Positions 27,249 to 35,505 of a DNA stretch of 45,456 nt are shown piece by piece. Source of the stretch: JBFHES01 sp041584015 (GTDB taxonomy: Bacteria > Bacteroidota > Bacteroidia > Bacteroidales > M50B96); contig JBFHES010000004.1 in the NCBI GenBank assembly GCA_041584015.1, positions 1 through 45,456 of the forward strand, written 5' to 3'. Both the position numbers and the translations under genes were made by a program. The number at the start of each line of letters is the position of its first letter. Position 1 is the stretch's first letter. The notes under the pieces are model-generated. The model worked only from the letters and a program-made list of their open reading frames with translations, had not been told where the DNA came from and searched no databases.

Positions 27249-28307
27249 ATGCCAGAACAGCAAAATAGATTTCAAATAGCCTACAACGAAGAAGTTGCGC
27301 AGGTGCTAACTGAGCTAAGAAGTGTACTTGCTGTAAGCACTTATCAGGCAGGAAAGGTAATTTTCATCGGTTCCACAAACGGCAAACGTCTCTATCAAAT
27401 ACCAATCAGTTTCAGGAAGCCAATGGGCATTGCATTGCTGGACAAGAAAATGGCCGTGGCAACACTGGATGAAATACAGATATTTGCTTCTTCTGAATCG
27501 ATGGCAGAATTATTTCCTGACGATCCTGGTGCTTATGATAAATTGTTCCTACCACGTGCAACCTATTATTCAGGCGAAACCGACATTCATGATCTTAGCT
27601 TTGGAGTTGGTGGTTTGTGGGCTGTAAACACTAAGTTTTCATGCATTTCAACCTACGATATCAATCACAGTTTTACACCGCGCTGGAAGCCTAAATTTAT
27701 AACAGACTTAAAGCCACAGGACCGATGCCATTTAAATGGTATGGCAATGATTGAGAACAGACCGGCTTTTGCAACGGCGTTAAGTCAGACGAATACGACA
27801 GATGGCTGGCGCGAAGGTATTACCGGCTCTGGCGTATTAATGAACGTTCCAGACGGTGATATCATTTTGGATAACCTGGCAATGCCACATTCGCCGCGCA
27901 TGATAAATAATGAATTGTACATGCTTTTATCTGCAAGCGGCGAAGTAATTAAGGTTGATGTTGCAAATAAAAGCTATCAGGTAATTACTAAGATTGATGG
28001 CTTCATTCGTGGGATGGCACATTATAAAGGATACTTATTTATCGGTTTATCTAAAGTGCGCAAAACAAGTAAAACCTTCAACAAGCTACCTGTTGCCGAA
28101 ATGGCCGATTATGCAGGTGTGCTTGTGTATGATCTCATAAATAACAAACAAATAGGAACTATAAAATACAGTTCAACGGTTGAAGAAATATATGATGTGC
28201 AGATAATACCGGATACCGCAAAGCCCGGTCTTATAGGTATAAACGATGAGCGCCATAAATTGGCAGTAACAACAGAAAAAATTTCCTTTTGGAAAAAAAC
28301 CAAATAA
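27249..28307 (+). CDS. TIGR03032/DUF4915 family beta-propeller protein
   Basis: The 352-aa protein has no signal peptide or membrane segment and shows the family landmarks. These are LAVSTYQAGKVIFIG near residue 35, MGIALLDKKMAVATLDEIQIF near 65, DIHDLSFGVGGLWAVNTKFSC near 112, CHLNGMAMIENRPAFATALS near 160, DNLAMPHSPRMINNELYML near 210 and GFIRGMAHYKGYLFIGLSKVR near 255. It is known only as an uncharacterised propeller-like family; in other genomes members occur with peptide-modification or tetratricopeptide genes, but none of those is seen here. It lies 26 nt before the first lipoprotein gene with no terminator between, so the two may share a transcript. Confidence 0.85.
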   Translation: MPEQQNRFQIAYNEEVAQVLTELRSVLAVSTYQAGKVIFIGSTNGKRLYQIPISFRKPMGIALLDKKMAVATLDEIQIFASSESMAELFPDDPGAYDKLFLPRATYYSGETDIHDLSFGVGGLWAVNTKFSCISTYDINHSFTPRWKPKFITDLKPQDRCHLNGMAMIENRPAFATALSQTNTTDGWREGITGSGVLMNVPDGDIILDNLAMPHSPRMINNELYMLLSASGEVIKVDVANKSYQVITKIDGFIRGMAHYKGYLFIGLSKVRKTSKTFNKLPVAEMADYAGVLVYDLINNKQIGTIKYSSTVEEIYDVQIIPDTAKPGLIGINDERHKLAVTTEKISFWKKTK

Positions 28308-28333
28308 TTCTATTAAATTAATTTACAATTATT

Positions 28334-28741
28334 ATGAAAACAAAAATGTACTTACGTTCTGCAGTTGCACTTGCAGCAGTTGCTTCTTTAAGTTTAAGTA
28401 GCTGTGGTAAATACGAAGATGGACCTGGTTTTAGTCTACGTACTAAAACGGCTCGTTTAACTGGCGAATGGGAAGTTTCAAAAATGGCTGGACAAGATGT
28501 ATTAAGCATCTTGGGCGACATTACCATGGAATTTGAAAAAGAAGGCGATTTCACAATGACCTTTTCATCTGCAGGATATTCTGCATCACAAGAAGGTGAC
28601 TGGGAATGGATCGACAGCAAAGAAGCTATTGAAATTGACATGGACGGTGAAAAAACTGAATTTGAAGTTAAAAGACTTACAAACAGCGAATTTTGGTTCG
28701 AAGATGAAGACAATATCGAATATGAACTTGATAAAATCTAA
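28334..28741 (+). CDS. Lipocalin-like lipoprotein, copy 1
   Basis: A lipoprotein signal (SAVALAAVASLSLSSC) places the lipidated Cys at residue 24. The mature part begins GKYEDGPGFSLRTKTARLTG, followed by EWEV and then the beta-strand pattern EFEKEGDFTMTF, GDWEWIDSKEAIEIDMDG and FEVKRLTNSEFWFEDEDN. That arrangement (T-G-x-W at the start of a small barrel) resembles lipocalin-like lipoprotein families of Bacteroidota. No ligand can be inferred. The protein is highly acidic. A strong terminator follows it, and its near-duplicate comes 148 bp downstream. Confidence 0.82.
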   Translation: MKTKMYLRSAVALAAVASLSLSSCGKYEDGPGFSLRTKTARLTGEWEVSKMAGQDVLSILGDITMEFEKEGDFTMTFSSAGYSASQEGDWEWIDSKEAIEIDMDGEKTEFEVKRLTNSEFWFEDEDNIEYELDKI

Positions 28742-28764
28742 GATAACGCTTCACTAAAATATCT

Positions 28765-28797
28765 AAAGCCTGTGCCTTTTAAAAGGTACAGGCTTTT
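28765..28797 (+). terminator. Strong intrinsic terminator between the lipoprotein copies
   Basis: AAAGCCTGTGCC (28765-28776) pairs with GGTACAGGCTTT (28785-28796), 12 bp with one G-U, around TTTTAAAA, and runs into TTTTGTTT. This is a textbook rho-independent terminator 23 nt after the copy-1 stop. Confidence 0.88.
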
Positions 28798-28889
28798 GTT
28801 TAGACTAATATCAAGTAAATAAGGTCAAACTATTCGTTTTCTAAACATTTTATTTATAATTGTGAACTGAATCAAACTATTCAACATCT

Positions 28890-29297
28890 ATGAAAATTCA
28901 AATGAATAAGCGTTTACTTCTGGCGGCTACCATGGTTACTGTGCTAAATATTACTAGTTGTAGCAAATATGATGATGGTCCTGCTTTTAGTCTGCGTTCA
29001 AAAACTGCAAGACTAACCGGTGAATGGGAAGTAAAGGAAATAAATGGGCAATCGCCAAGTTCCGATGGAGAAGAGCTAATTTTTGAATTTGAAAAAGACG
29101 GCGATTTTCAATTCACATATGCATACGACAATTACTCATACTCCTATAAAGGAGATTGGGAATGGGAAGATAACAAAGAGACCATAGAGATAGATGTTCA
29201 GGATGTTAAGATTGATTTTGAGGTTAAACGCCTTACCAATACCGAACTCTGGATGGAAGATGAGGATGGTCAGGATTGGGAACTGGAAAAAATCTAG
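28890..29297 (+). CDS. Lipocalin-like lipoprotein, copy 2
   Basis: This is a paralogue of the preceding gene with identical length (135 aa). The lipobox is VLNITSC with the Cys at residue 24. KYDDGPAFSLRSKTARLTG plus EWEV at the mature N-terminus and FEVKRLTNTELWMEDEDG near the C-terminus are nearly the same as copy 1. The middle (residues about 48-75) differs. An alternative Met at codon 5 (KIQMNKRLLLAA) would give a more usual signal peptide. The copies are separated by a terminator, so copy 2 needs its own promoter; I see no clean match to the consensus in the 92 nt before it. Confidence 0.82.
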   Translation: MKIQMNKRLLLAATMVTVLNITSCSKYDDGPAFSLRSKTARLTGEWEVKEINGQSPSSDGEELIFEFEKDGDFQFTYAYDNYSYSYKGDWEWEDNKETIEIDVQDVKIDFEVKRLTNTELWMEDEDGQDWELEKI

Positions 29298-29314
29298 ATA
29301 AAAACACACGAACT

Positions 29315-29332
29315 GTTGTTGACAACTTTTTT
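29315..29332 (+). terminator. Weak terminator-like element between convergent genes
   Basis: GTTG and CAAC (29315-29318 and 29323-29326) form a 4-bp stem with a 4-nt loop followed by six T. The stem is short, so support is modest. It is the only such signal in the 38-bp gap before the ccoI stop. Confidence 0.3.
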
Positions 29333-29335
29333 GGC

Positions 29336-31753
29336 TTATAGTTTCCTGCCAGCAAAGCGTGTAGCAAAGGTTGCAAAGGCAACAACAGATATTGAGCTTA
29401 TTGGCATAAGAATAGCTGCAATTACTGGCGATAAGGTACCGGTAAGTGCAAAACCAATTCCAACAATATTGTATAAGAATGATATAGCAAAGCTAATTTT
29501 AACAATACCTAGTGAAGTTTTAGTAAAGCTAATAAAGCGACTAAGTTGTTTAAATTTATTGGCTTCTAACACCGCATCGCCAGCCGGAGAAAAATGATAC
29601 ACATCATCGGCGACCGATAAGGCGACATCTCCCTGCATTAATGCTCCGGCATCGTTCAAGCCGTCGCCAGTCATTAATACGGTTTTACCGTTGAGCTGTA
29701 ACTGCTCAATAAAATCCATTTTATCCTGAGGCTTCTGATTAAAATGTATTTTATCTGCATCAAAGTATTTCGTTAATTCGCTGTACTCACGATCATTATC
29801 ACCCGACAAAAGATAGAGCTCAAAGCGATCGCTTAAATTCGCAATCACCCGATCAAAACCTTCACGGTATTTATTACTTATTGTAAAGTAACCAAGCAAT
29901 GCGTCCTCAATAGCCACATAAACTGTTGATGCACTATGCTTCGAATTATTATCGTCAAGCAACGGATCTACTGATGGCTCAACAAATTCTTTAGATCCCA
30001 TTCGAATATCAACACCACCAACTCTGCCAAAAACGCCCTTCCCCGACATCTCAACAAAATGTTCCGGTTCCAGATAGTCAACATCGCTGTAAAATTGACT
30101 AATGGCCGCACTTAACGGATGCGTAGATTGTTTCGCCAACGATGCAATAATCGACTGTTCCACCTGACTTAAAACCGCGCCATGAAATTCAATGTTATTT
30201 TCGTCGGGTTTGGTAATGGTGCCGGTTTTATCAAAAACCACCGTATCAATTTTTGTAAGCCGCTCGATAACTGAAATGTTCTTAATATATAAACCAGCCT
30301 TGCCAAACAAACGCATGGTATTACCAAAAGTAAAAGGCAACGATAAGGCCAAGGCACACGGACATGCAATTATCAGTACCGCCGTAAACACATAAACAGC
30401 CGTGGAAAAATCACCGGCAAGCATCCATCCTACAAAACCAATTATTGCAATTAGAATGATGATTACCGTAAAGTACTCGCTCACCTTATCCGTAATTGAT
30501 TTAAGCGATCGGTCTTCTGCTGTTTTTGATTCACTTTGATTCCATAGCTTAGTTAGATGGCTTTGCTCAACCTCCTTTTCAACTTTAACCTTAATGATAC
30601 CGCCGGTTTGTCGGCCTCCTGCGTAAATAAAATCACCAGTCGTTTTGGTAACGGGCGCCGACTCTCCCGTAACAAAGCTATAATCTATGAGCGCGTTACC
30701 GTCGGTGAGAATAGAGTCCGCAGGTATAAGCTCCTTGCTGCGAATGAGGATGGTATCACCCTTACTTATTTCATTCAATAAAATGCTTTGTTCCTTGCCT
30801 TCTGCAATTTTTGTTACCGCAATTGGAAAGTAGGATTTATAATCGCGATCGAAGGAAAGCGCTTGATAAGTCCTGTTCTGAATATTTTTGCCCAAAAGCA
30901 GAAAAAAGATAAGTCCGGCTAGACTATCGGAATACCCGGAGCTTGTGCTCGTAAGTACCTCGTAACTTGTTACAATAAAAAGAACGCTAATACCCAGCGC
31001 TATTGGCAAGTCGATATTTACATTTCTTTTTACCAGGTTTTTGTAGGCAGAAACAAAGTAATCGTTGCCACTATAAAACACAACGGGCAGAATTAAAATG
31101 TAACTCAAAATTCTGAACAAGCTGGTTAACTCACCATCCTCCGAATTTAAACCAAAATACTCAGGCAGACTATAGGTCATCACATTCATAAATACGAAAC
31201 CAGCTACGCCCATTTTATACAGTAACCTTCTGTTGGCTTTTGCCTCTTTCTCTTGCTCCGACTTATCATCCAGGGAAATTTCCGGAACATAATTAATAGA
31301 GACAAGTAGCTCAACCAATTCTCGCAGAGAGATCTCTGAAGTATCAATGGTGATGTTTACTTCCTTTTTAACAAAATGTACAATGGAATATTTTATACCC
31401 GGATGAAGTGTTCGCAGATTCTCAAGCAACCAAATACAGGAAGCACAGTGAATGACGGGAATAAATAAATTGACCTTAGCACTGTTCCCTTCTCTGAATT
31501 CAAAAACACGCTCTTGAACTTCATCCTTATCCAGATAAGCATATTTATTGCCCGTTTCGGCAACATCCATTTTAATACCTGGCGTATCTTCTATTTTGTA
31601 ATACTTATAAAGCTTATTCTCGTTAAGTAATTGATAGACCGTTTTACAGCCATTACAACAGAAATTCATGTCGCTCCACACCACGGGATGTTTGCCACAA
31701 TCGGCACCACAATGCACACATGTATTGTTTTCCGGCATTCTTTTAAAGCTCAA
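29336..31753 (-). CDS. ccoI: Copper-translocating P-type ATPase CcoI (cbb3 assembly)
   Basis: The 805-aa protein has the FixI/CcoI layout: an N-terminal Cys-rich metal-binding region (CVHCGADCG and CCNGC, residues 12-36), an HMA domain with CASC at 103-106, and eight predicted helices. The TGES actuator motif is at 362-365, the ion-channel CPC at 464-466 and the phosphorylation motif DKTGT with Asp 508; GDGLNDAGAL follows. CcoI exports Cu(I) for the CuB centre of cbb3 oxidase rather than for detoxification. It is the last gene of the cco locus, 11 nt after the SafE-like gene, and is probably cotranscribed with it. Confidence 0.93.
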   Translation of the reverse strand: MSFKRMPENNTCVHCGADCGKHPVVWSDMNFCCNGCKTVYQLLNENKLYKYYKIEDTPGIKMDVAETGNKYAYLDKDEVQERVFEFREGNSAKVNLFIPVIHCASCIWLLENLRTLHPGIKYSIVHFVKKEVNITIDTSEISLRELVELLVSINYVPEISLDDKSEQEKEAKANRRLLYKMGVAGFVFMNVMTYSLPEYFGLNSEDGELTSLFRILSYILILPVVFYSGNDYFVSAYKNLVKRNVNIDLPIALGISVLFIVTSYEVLTSTSSGYSDSLAGLIFFLLLGKNIQNRTYQALSFDRDYKSYFPIAVTKIAEGKEQSILLNEISKGDTILIRSKELIPADSILTDGNALIDYSFVTGESAPVTKTTGDFIYAGGRQTGGIIKVKVEKEVEQSHLTKLWNQSESKTAEDRSLKSITDKVSEYFTVIIILIAIIGFVGWMLAGDFSTAVYVFTAVLIIACPCALALSLPFTFGNTMRLFGKAGLYIKNISVIERLTKIDTVVFDKTGTITKPDENNIEFHGAVLSQVEQSIIASLAKQSTHPLSAAISQFYSDVDYLEPEHFVEMSGKGVFGRVGGVDIRMGSKEFVEPSVDPLLDDNNSKHSASTVYVAIEDALLGYFTISNKYREGFDRVIANLSDRFELYLLSGDNDREYSELTKYFDADKIHFNQKPQDKMDFIEQLQLNGKTVLMTGDGLNDAGALMQGDVALSVADDVYHFSPAGDAVLEANKFKQLSRFISFTKTSLGIVKISFAISFLYNIVGIGFALTGTLSPVIAAILMPISSISVVAFATFATRFAGRKL

Positions 31754-31764
31754 TTAATTTCCGA

Positions 31765-32550
31765 TTATTTATCCTTTTCACCTGTTTTACAGCAAGGCGC
31801 CTCGTGCGCACTTTGTACATCAAATGCCTCTCCTTGTTCTTGCTTATCCAGTTCCTGCTTAAATTTCATATCAATCATATCGCGTTTGGGACTAACGTAA
31901 GGGATGCCCAGGTTTAGCCCGCTTAAAACGAACCACAAACCAACAAAAACAACCAACACAGGAATAAGCTTATTGATTTTATTTCTAACAGCCGTGCTCG
32001 CCATATTTCCAATCAACGAAATGCCAAGCATCATAGGAAGCGTGCCCAGTCCGAACAAAATCATAAAGAGCGTTCCCAATACCACATCGCCTGTACCTAT
32101 TGCTCCGGCAAGTGCAATATACACCAAACCACAAGGAAGGAATCCATTCAAAATTCCAATAAGAAACAAGGAGCCATATGAGCGTTGTGTAAATAGCTGC
32201 TTCAATCCATTTTTAATGCGACTAACAAATTTCGTGATGCCTTTACTTAGGTCGTATTGCTTTTTAAAGAGCTTTGGAAATAGCACAGACAAAATCATTA
32301 ACGATCCCATGATAATTGAAACCCATTGCTGAAATCCTATGAGCTGTAATCCTTGTCCAAGAAGCCCAAACACCGCTCCCATAAGAGCATAAGTAAGAGC
32401 GCGCCCCAAGTTGTACAATACACCTCCAAAGACCTTCTGCAAATAAGTATCACCTCGTAATGGTAGTGCAACCGCTATTGGACCACACATTCCGGCACAG
32501 TGAAAACTTCCCATTAATCCCAGGATTAATCCTGTAAGTATTATTTCCAT
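31765..32550 (-). CDS. SafE/DsbD_2-like membrane protein of the cbb3 locus
   Basis: The polytopic protein (about six helices) opens with the family motif GLMGSFHCAGMCGP (Cys 18 and Cys 22). It continues with GGVLYNLGRALTYALMGAVF and NGFLPCGLVYIALAGA, both typical of the sulfite-exporter TauE/SafE or DsbD_2-like family found in cco loci. The extended cytosolic tail is charged and contains CC before KTGEKDK. In related loci such proteins are linked to cytochrome oxidase biogenesis and probably to metal or thiol handling. The exact role is not established. It is cotranscribed between ccoH and ccoI. Confidence 0.85.
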   Translation of the reverse strand: MEIILTGLILGLMGSFHCAGMCGPIAVALPLRGDTYLQKVFGGVLYNLGRALTYALMGAVFGLLGQGLQLIGFQQWVSIIMGSLMILSVLFPKLFKKQYDLSKGITKFVSRIKNGLKQLFTQRSYGSLFLIGILNGFLPCGLVYIALAGAIGTGDVVLGTLFMILFGLGTLPMMLGISLIGNMASTAVRNKINKLIPVLVVFVGLWFVLSGLNLGIPYVSPKRDMIDMKFKQELDKQEQGEAFDVQSAHEAPCCKTGEKDK

Positions 32551-32651
32551 TGTATGATATCTGTTAAGTTGTGAGCCTTAAACTTAGTAATTAATAAAGT
32601 GAACGCCTGTTGGCTTTCGTATTAAAACACAAGAAGTGCTATAAATCACAT

Positions 32652-33092
32652 TTACAATTGAACTCTAAATTCTTTCTCAAGGTAATAGGTGGCATCACTC
32701 TCCCAGGATAGTTGAACAAGATAACGTCCCTTTAGCAAATCACTCTTTGGCACAAGTTGCACATTGTCTGTAACATCCATTTTATAGGCAACATCATTGT
32801 GATTATCCGATGGTCGGAAGAATAAGATCTTACCGCTTTTTAGTTCAGAAGCGAAATTATCCGGGAAGTAAACGGCAATATGATCCCCCTTGTCCTTTAG
32901 GTAAATTACTGATTGAAATTTTACCGAACGCTTATTTATTTCAATTTGCTCAGAATAATTTGCTCCCTTCTGATAGTATTCCTCGTTAACCAGATTGATG
33001 TTCTGATTCATGGCGAACGCAATAAAAAAGCCACAACCAATTAAAAATACGATCAGGAATATAAGAATTCCGGTTCCCCAATTAAATTTCAT
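32652..33092 (-). CDS. ccoH: FixH-family cbb3 assembly protein CcoH
   Basis: One N-terminal membrane helix (GTGILIFLIVFLIGCGFFIA) is followed by MNQNINLVNEEYYQKGANYS, the usual start of the FixH periplasmic domain, then an immunoglobulin-like beta domain ending KGRYLVQLSWESDATYYLEK. The 146-aa length is normal. CcoH is needed for stable assembly of the cbb3 complex and interacts with CcoN and CcoP in other bacteria. It lies 69 nt after ccoG and 101 nt before the SafE-like gene, in the usual order for Bacteroidota. Confidence 0.9.
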   Translation of the reverse strand: MKFNWGTGILIFLIVFLIGCGFFIAFAMNQNINLVNEEYYQKGANYSEQIEINKRSVKFQSVIYLKDKGDHIAVYFPDNFASELKSGKILFFRPSDNHNDVAYKMDVTDNVQLVPKSDLLKGRYLVQLSWESDATYYLEKEFRVQL

Positions 33093-33161
33093 AACTCAAT
33101 ACTTTTAAGTAATACAAACCATCAACATGATTGTTCCGCGATGCTTTGCATTTCAATATTA

Positions 33162-34520
33162 TTATGGCCCTACAAATGAGAGCTCATACTTTTCTAATAA
33201 TTCACTTCCTTCGTAAACACCAAATTCAACATCCGTTAAACTCCCATCCAAATCATCTTCGTCTAGGAATAAAACAAAGATAGACTCGTATAACGCATGT
33301 TCATCCAGCTTTATCTCCTTCCCTGCCATTTGAATCGTTCCCTTATGCGAGATCAATTCCAAACGCAGGTTTTTTGTAGCGTAAGTCTTATTTACAATTT
33401 TAATGTTGTAAACATTAGAAATCTGCCCGTTCTCTTGTGTTTGATACAAGGATCCTGGATTACGTAATATCGTAGTTTCAACTATTGGTCGTGTAACGAG
33501 CGTATATACAAAGAATGAGAACAGCACCAACAACACAGCAGTATAAGCCTTATTACGGCCATTCCAAACTTTTGCATTTCCTTGCTCAATGCCATCCACC
33601 GAATCGAAACGTATTAAACCTTCCGGCTTCTTGATTTTGGTCATCACGCTATTGCATTCATCAATGCATGCGGTACAATTGGTACATTCCAGCTGGGTTC
33701 CATTTTTAATATCTATACCTGTAGGACAAACAGAAATGCAATTACCACAATCTATACAATCACCATCGCCTTTACCTCGTGGTTCGCCACGTTTATAGTC
33801 ATAGGCAACAATTATCGATTTCTTATCAAGGAGCACACCTTGCATTCGACCATACGGACAAACCATTGTACATATCTGCTCCCTAAAAAAGGAATAGATC
33901 CAATAAATGAGCGCAGAAACAAAAAGCATTATGAGAAACCCGGTAAGGTGTTCACTAACCGGACGACTAATAAATATCCATAATTTGTCCGGGCCAATAA
34001 ACCACATCAGGAAAGTATTTACGATAAGTACCGAAATAGTCATGAACACCAGATGCTTTAGCATCTTTCGCCAGAATTTGTCGAAATTAAGCGGACCCGC
34101 ATCTCGCTTCCTTCTTATCTTATAATCACCTTCAATCAGGTTTTCAATTTTACGATAAATCATTTCAAGGAAGATCGTTTGCGGACAAGCCCATCCGCAC
34201 CAAATTCTTCCATAGGTGACCGTAAACACTACAATAAACAATACAAAGGTTAACATTAGCAATGCTAGCACAAACGTATCCTGTGCCCAGAAAATAGCAC
34301 CGAAAATGATGAATTTTCGTTCAACAATATCGAGCAGCATTAAAGGATGCCCATTTATTTTTATAAACGGAGCTGCCACAAAAAAGGCCAATAACAGATA
34401 AGCTACCAGTGTTCTTCTTTTAAATAGCTTCCCTTTTGGTTGCTTTGCATAAATCCATTTGCGATGACCTTCCTTATCCATATTGATTGGTCGATCTCTG
34501 AATGTTGTTTCCTTTTTCAT
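33162..34520 (-). CDS. ccoG: Cytochrome c oxidase accessory protein CcoG (Fe-S)
   Basis: CcoG is a membrane iron-sulfur protein with five or six helices. It reduces Cu(II) for cbb3 assembly in the systems studied. Visible motifs are GWACPQTIFLEMIYRKIE, CTMVCPYGRMQG and two [4Fe-4S] ligand sets, CIDCGNCISVCPTG and CTNCTACIDEC. The C-terminal 110 residues form an Ig-like periplasmic domain. The open frame extends to TTG 34547, but the first nine codons would be read from the U-tract of a terminator hairpin. I therefore place the start at ATG 34518-34520, giving 452 aa beginning MKKETTFRDRP. Confidence 0.93.
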   Translation of the reverse strand: MKKETTFRDRPINMDKEGHRKWIYAKQPKGKLFKRRTLVAYLLLAFFVAAPFIKINGHPLMLLDIVERKFIIFGAIFWAQDTFVLALLMLTFVLFIVVFTVTYGRIWCGWACPQTIFLEMIYRKIENLIEGDYKIRRKRDAGPLNFDKFWRKMLKHLVFMTISVLIVNTFLMWFIGPDKLWIFISRPVSEHLTGFLIMLFVSALIYWIYSFFREQICTMVCPYGRMQGVLLDKKSIIVAYDYKRGEPRGKGDGDCIDCGNCISVCPTGIDIKNGTQLECTNCTACIDECNSVMTKIKKPEGLIRFDSVDGIEQGNAKVWNGRNKAYTAVLLVLFSFFVYTLVTRPIVETTILRNPGSLYQTQENGQISNVYNIKIVNKTYATKNLRLELISHKGTIQMAGKEIKLDEHALYESIFVLFLDEDDLDGSLTDVEFGVYEGSELLEKYELSFVGP

Positions 34521-34538
34521 AGTCGTAATAGGTACAAG

Positions 34539-34584
34539 AAAAAACAAACACAGCAGCCATCAATTATACCAGGCTGCTGTGTTT
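34539..34584 (-). terminator. Strong intrinsic terminator between ccoP and ccoG
   Basis: On the minus strand AAACACAGCAGCC pairs with GGCTGCTGTGTTT, a perfect 13-bp stem (34546-34558 and 34572-34584) with a 13-nt loop, then G and six T (34539-34544). It starts 78 nt after the ccoP stop and overlaps the extended N-terminus of the ccoG frame. Confidence 0.88.
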
Positions 34585-34662
34585 CGCTATATTTTAATCC
34601 AATCATCATTAGAAGAAATTCCGGTTAAATGAAACTGACCCAATAATGAATGAATTCGCATT

Positions 34663-35259
34663 CTAGTTACAAGCTTCGCCCTGTGCTTCTTTAGGGTTTT
34701 CAGGCGATGATCCTCGTAATGTTTGCATTACGTAACTGGTAACCTTCTGTATTTTAACGTCAGACAATTGCGCCTTAAAAGGCGTCATCCCTTTAGTTGC
34801 TCGTCCGTTTTTAATTACATCAAAAACGGCGTCAAAATCGCAACCATTTATAGATGCATTATCAGTAAGGTTTGGACCAATGGCATTCCCTTCTCCAGCT
34901 GCACCATGACACACAGCACAATTCATTTCTACATATATCTGTGCACCTTCGGCCAGCGAAGCTTCATCAGACAATAACTCAAGAGCAACAGCATTTGCCT
35001 TTACACTCTCATATTTTTTATCGTGCTCTGCTGATGCAATTGCATATTCCTCGTCCTGCGAAGGGCCATCGAGTATAAAATAATAGATGCCATAAACAAT
35101 GGATATGGCTATTGTGATATAAAATATGGCAGCTATCCAATTAGGAATAGGATTGTCAAGTTCCTTAATACCATCATAATCATGATCTAATAATTTCTCG
35201 TCGTATGCTTCGTTAAATTCGAAATTATCAGTTTTATTATTTTCTATATTTTCCGACAT
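34663..35259 (-). CDS. ccoP: cbb3 oxidase subunit III CcoP (mono-heme form)
   Basis: The 198-aa protein has one membrane helix at about residues 40-62 (NWIAAIFYITIAISIVYGIY) and one cytochrome c domain. The heme motif is CAVCHG (Cys 114, Cys 117, His 118) and the likely axial Met is at 158 (TKGMTPF). Proteobacterial CcoP carries two c-hemes in about 300 residues, so this is the shorter one-heme version known from Bacteroidota. It passes electrons toward CcoO and the catalytic subunit. It follows ccoQ by 22 nt, and a strong terminator follows it. Confidence 0.93.
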   Translation of the reverse strand: MSENIENNKTDNFEFNEAYDEKLLDHDYDGIKELDNPIPNWIAAIFYITIAISIVYGIYYFILDGPSQDEEYAIASAEHDKKYESVKANAVALELLSDEASLAEGAQIYVEMNCAVCHGAAGEGNAIGPNLTDNASINGCDFDAVFDVIKNGRATKGMTPFKAQLSDVKIQKVTSYVMQTLRGSSPENPKEAQGEACN

Positions 35260-35281
35260 GATCTTAATTTTTTAGCAATGA

Positions 35282-35443
35282 TTATTCAAGAATAGAATTT
35301 TTAATCTCCTCAACCTCTTCTTTGGGCATTTTATAAGTTCTATAAGCAATAACTATAAAAAGGCCAACAAAAATCAGCAATCCAACATTATAGAAAGTGG
35401 CTATGCCATCAACGTTTTCTAAAATTCTACTTACAATTTTCAT
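35282..35443 (-). CDS. ccoQ: cbb3 oxidase small subunit CcoQ (53 aa)
   Basis: A short frame between ccoNO and ccoP encodes 53 residues. They comprise MKIVSRILENVDGIATF, one membrane helix (YNVGLLIFVGLFIVIAYRTY) and a charged tail (KMPKEEVEEIKNSILE). Position, size and the helix-then-PKEE pattern fit the CcoQ/FixQ family, which stabilises the cbb3 complex. The ATG (35441-35443) is directly preceded by the arm of an intercistronic hairpin. The gene is easily missed because it is so short. Confidence 0.82.
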   Translation of the reverse strand: MKIVSRILENVDGIATFYNVGLLIFVGLFIVIAYRTYKMPKEEVEEIKNSILE

Positions 35444-35457
35444 TTTTTTATCTTTAG

Positions 35458-35495
35458 TGATTAGCGATTACCCGATGAAGGTCAATCGCTAATCA
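35458..35495 (-). other. Intercistronic hairpin between ccoNO and ccoQ
   Basis: TGATTAGCGATT (35458-35469) and AATCGCTAATCA (35484-35495) form a perfect 12-bp stem with a 14-nt loop. On the coding (minus) strand no U-tract follows, so it is unlikely to terminate transcription. It sits 10 nt after the ccoNO stop and 14 nt before the ccoQ ATG. Confidence 0.75.
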
Positions 35496-35505
35496 ATTAA
35501 ATCTA

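Noticed and set aside
31904..32332. 142-aa plus-strand open frame inside the SafE-like gene
   Set aside because: It is fully antisense to a gene with clear family motifs, and its translation has no domain features. It is a shadow frame.
33162..34547. Longer ccoG frame with TTG start at 34547
   Set aside because: The added codons coincide with the U-tract and arm of a strong terminator, and the family N-terminus begins near the ATG at 34520.
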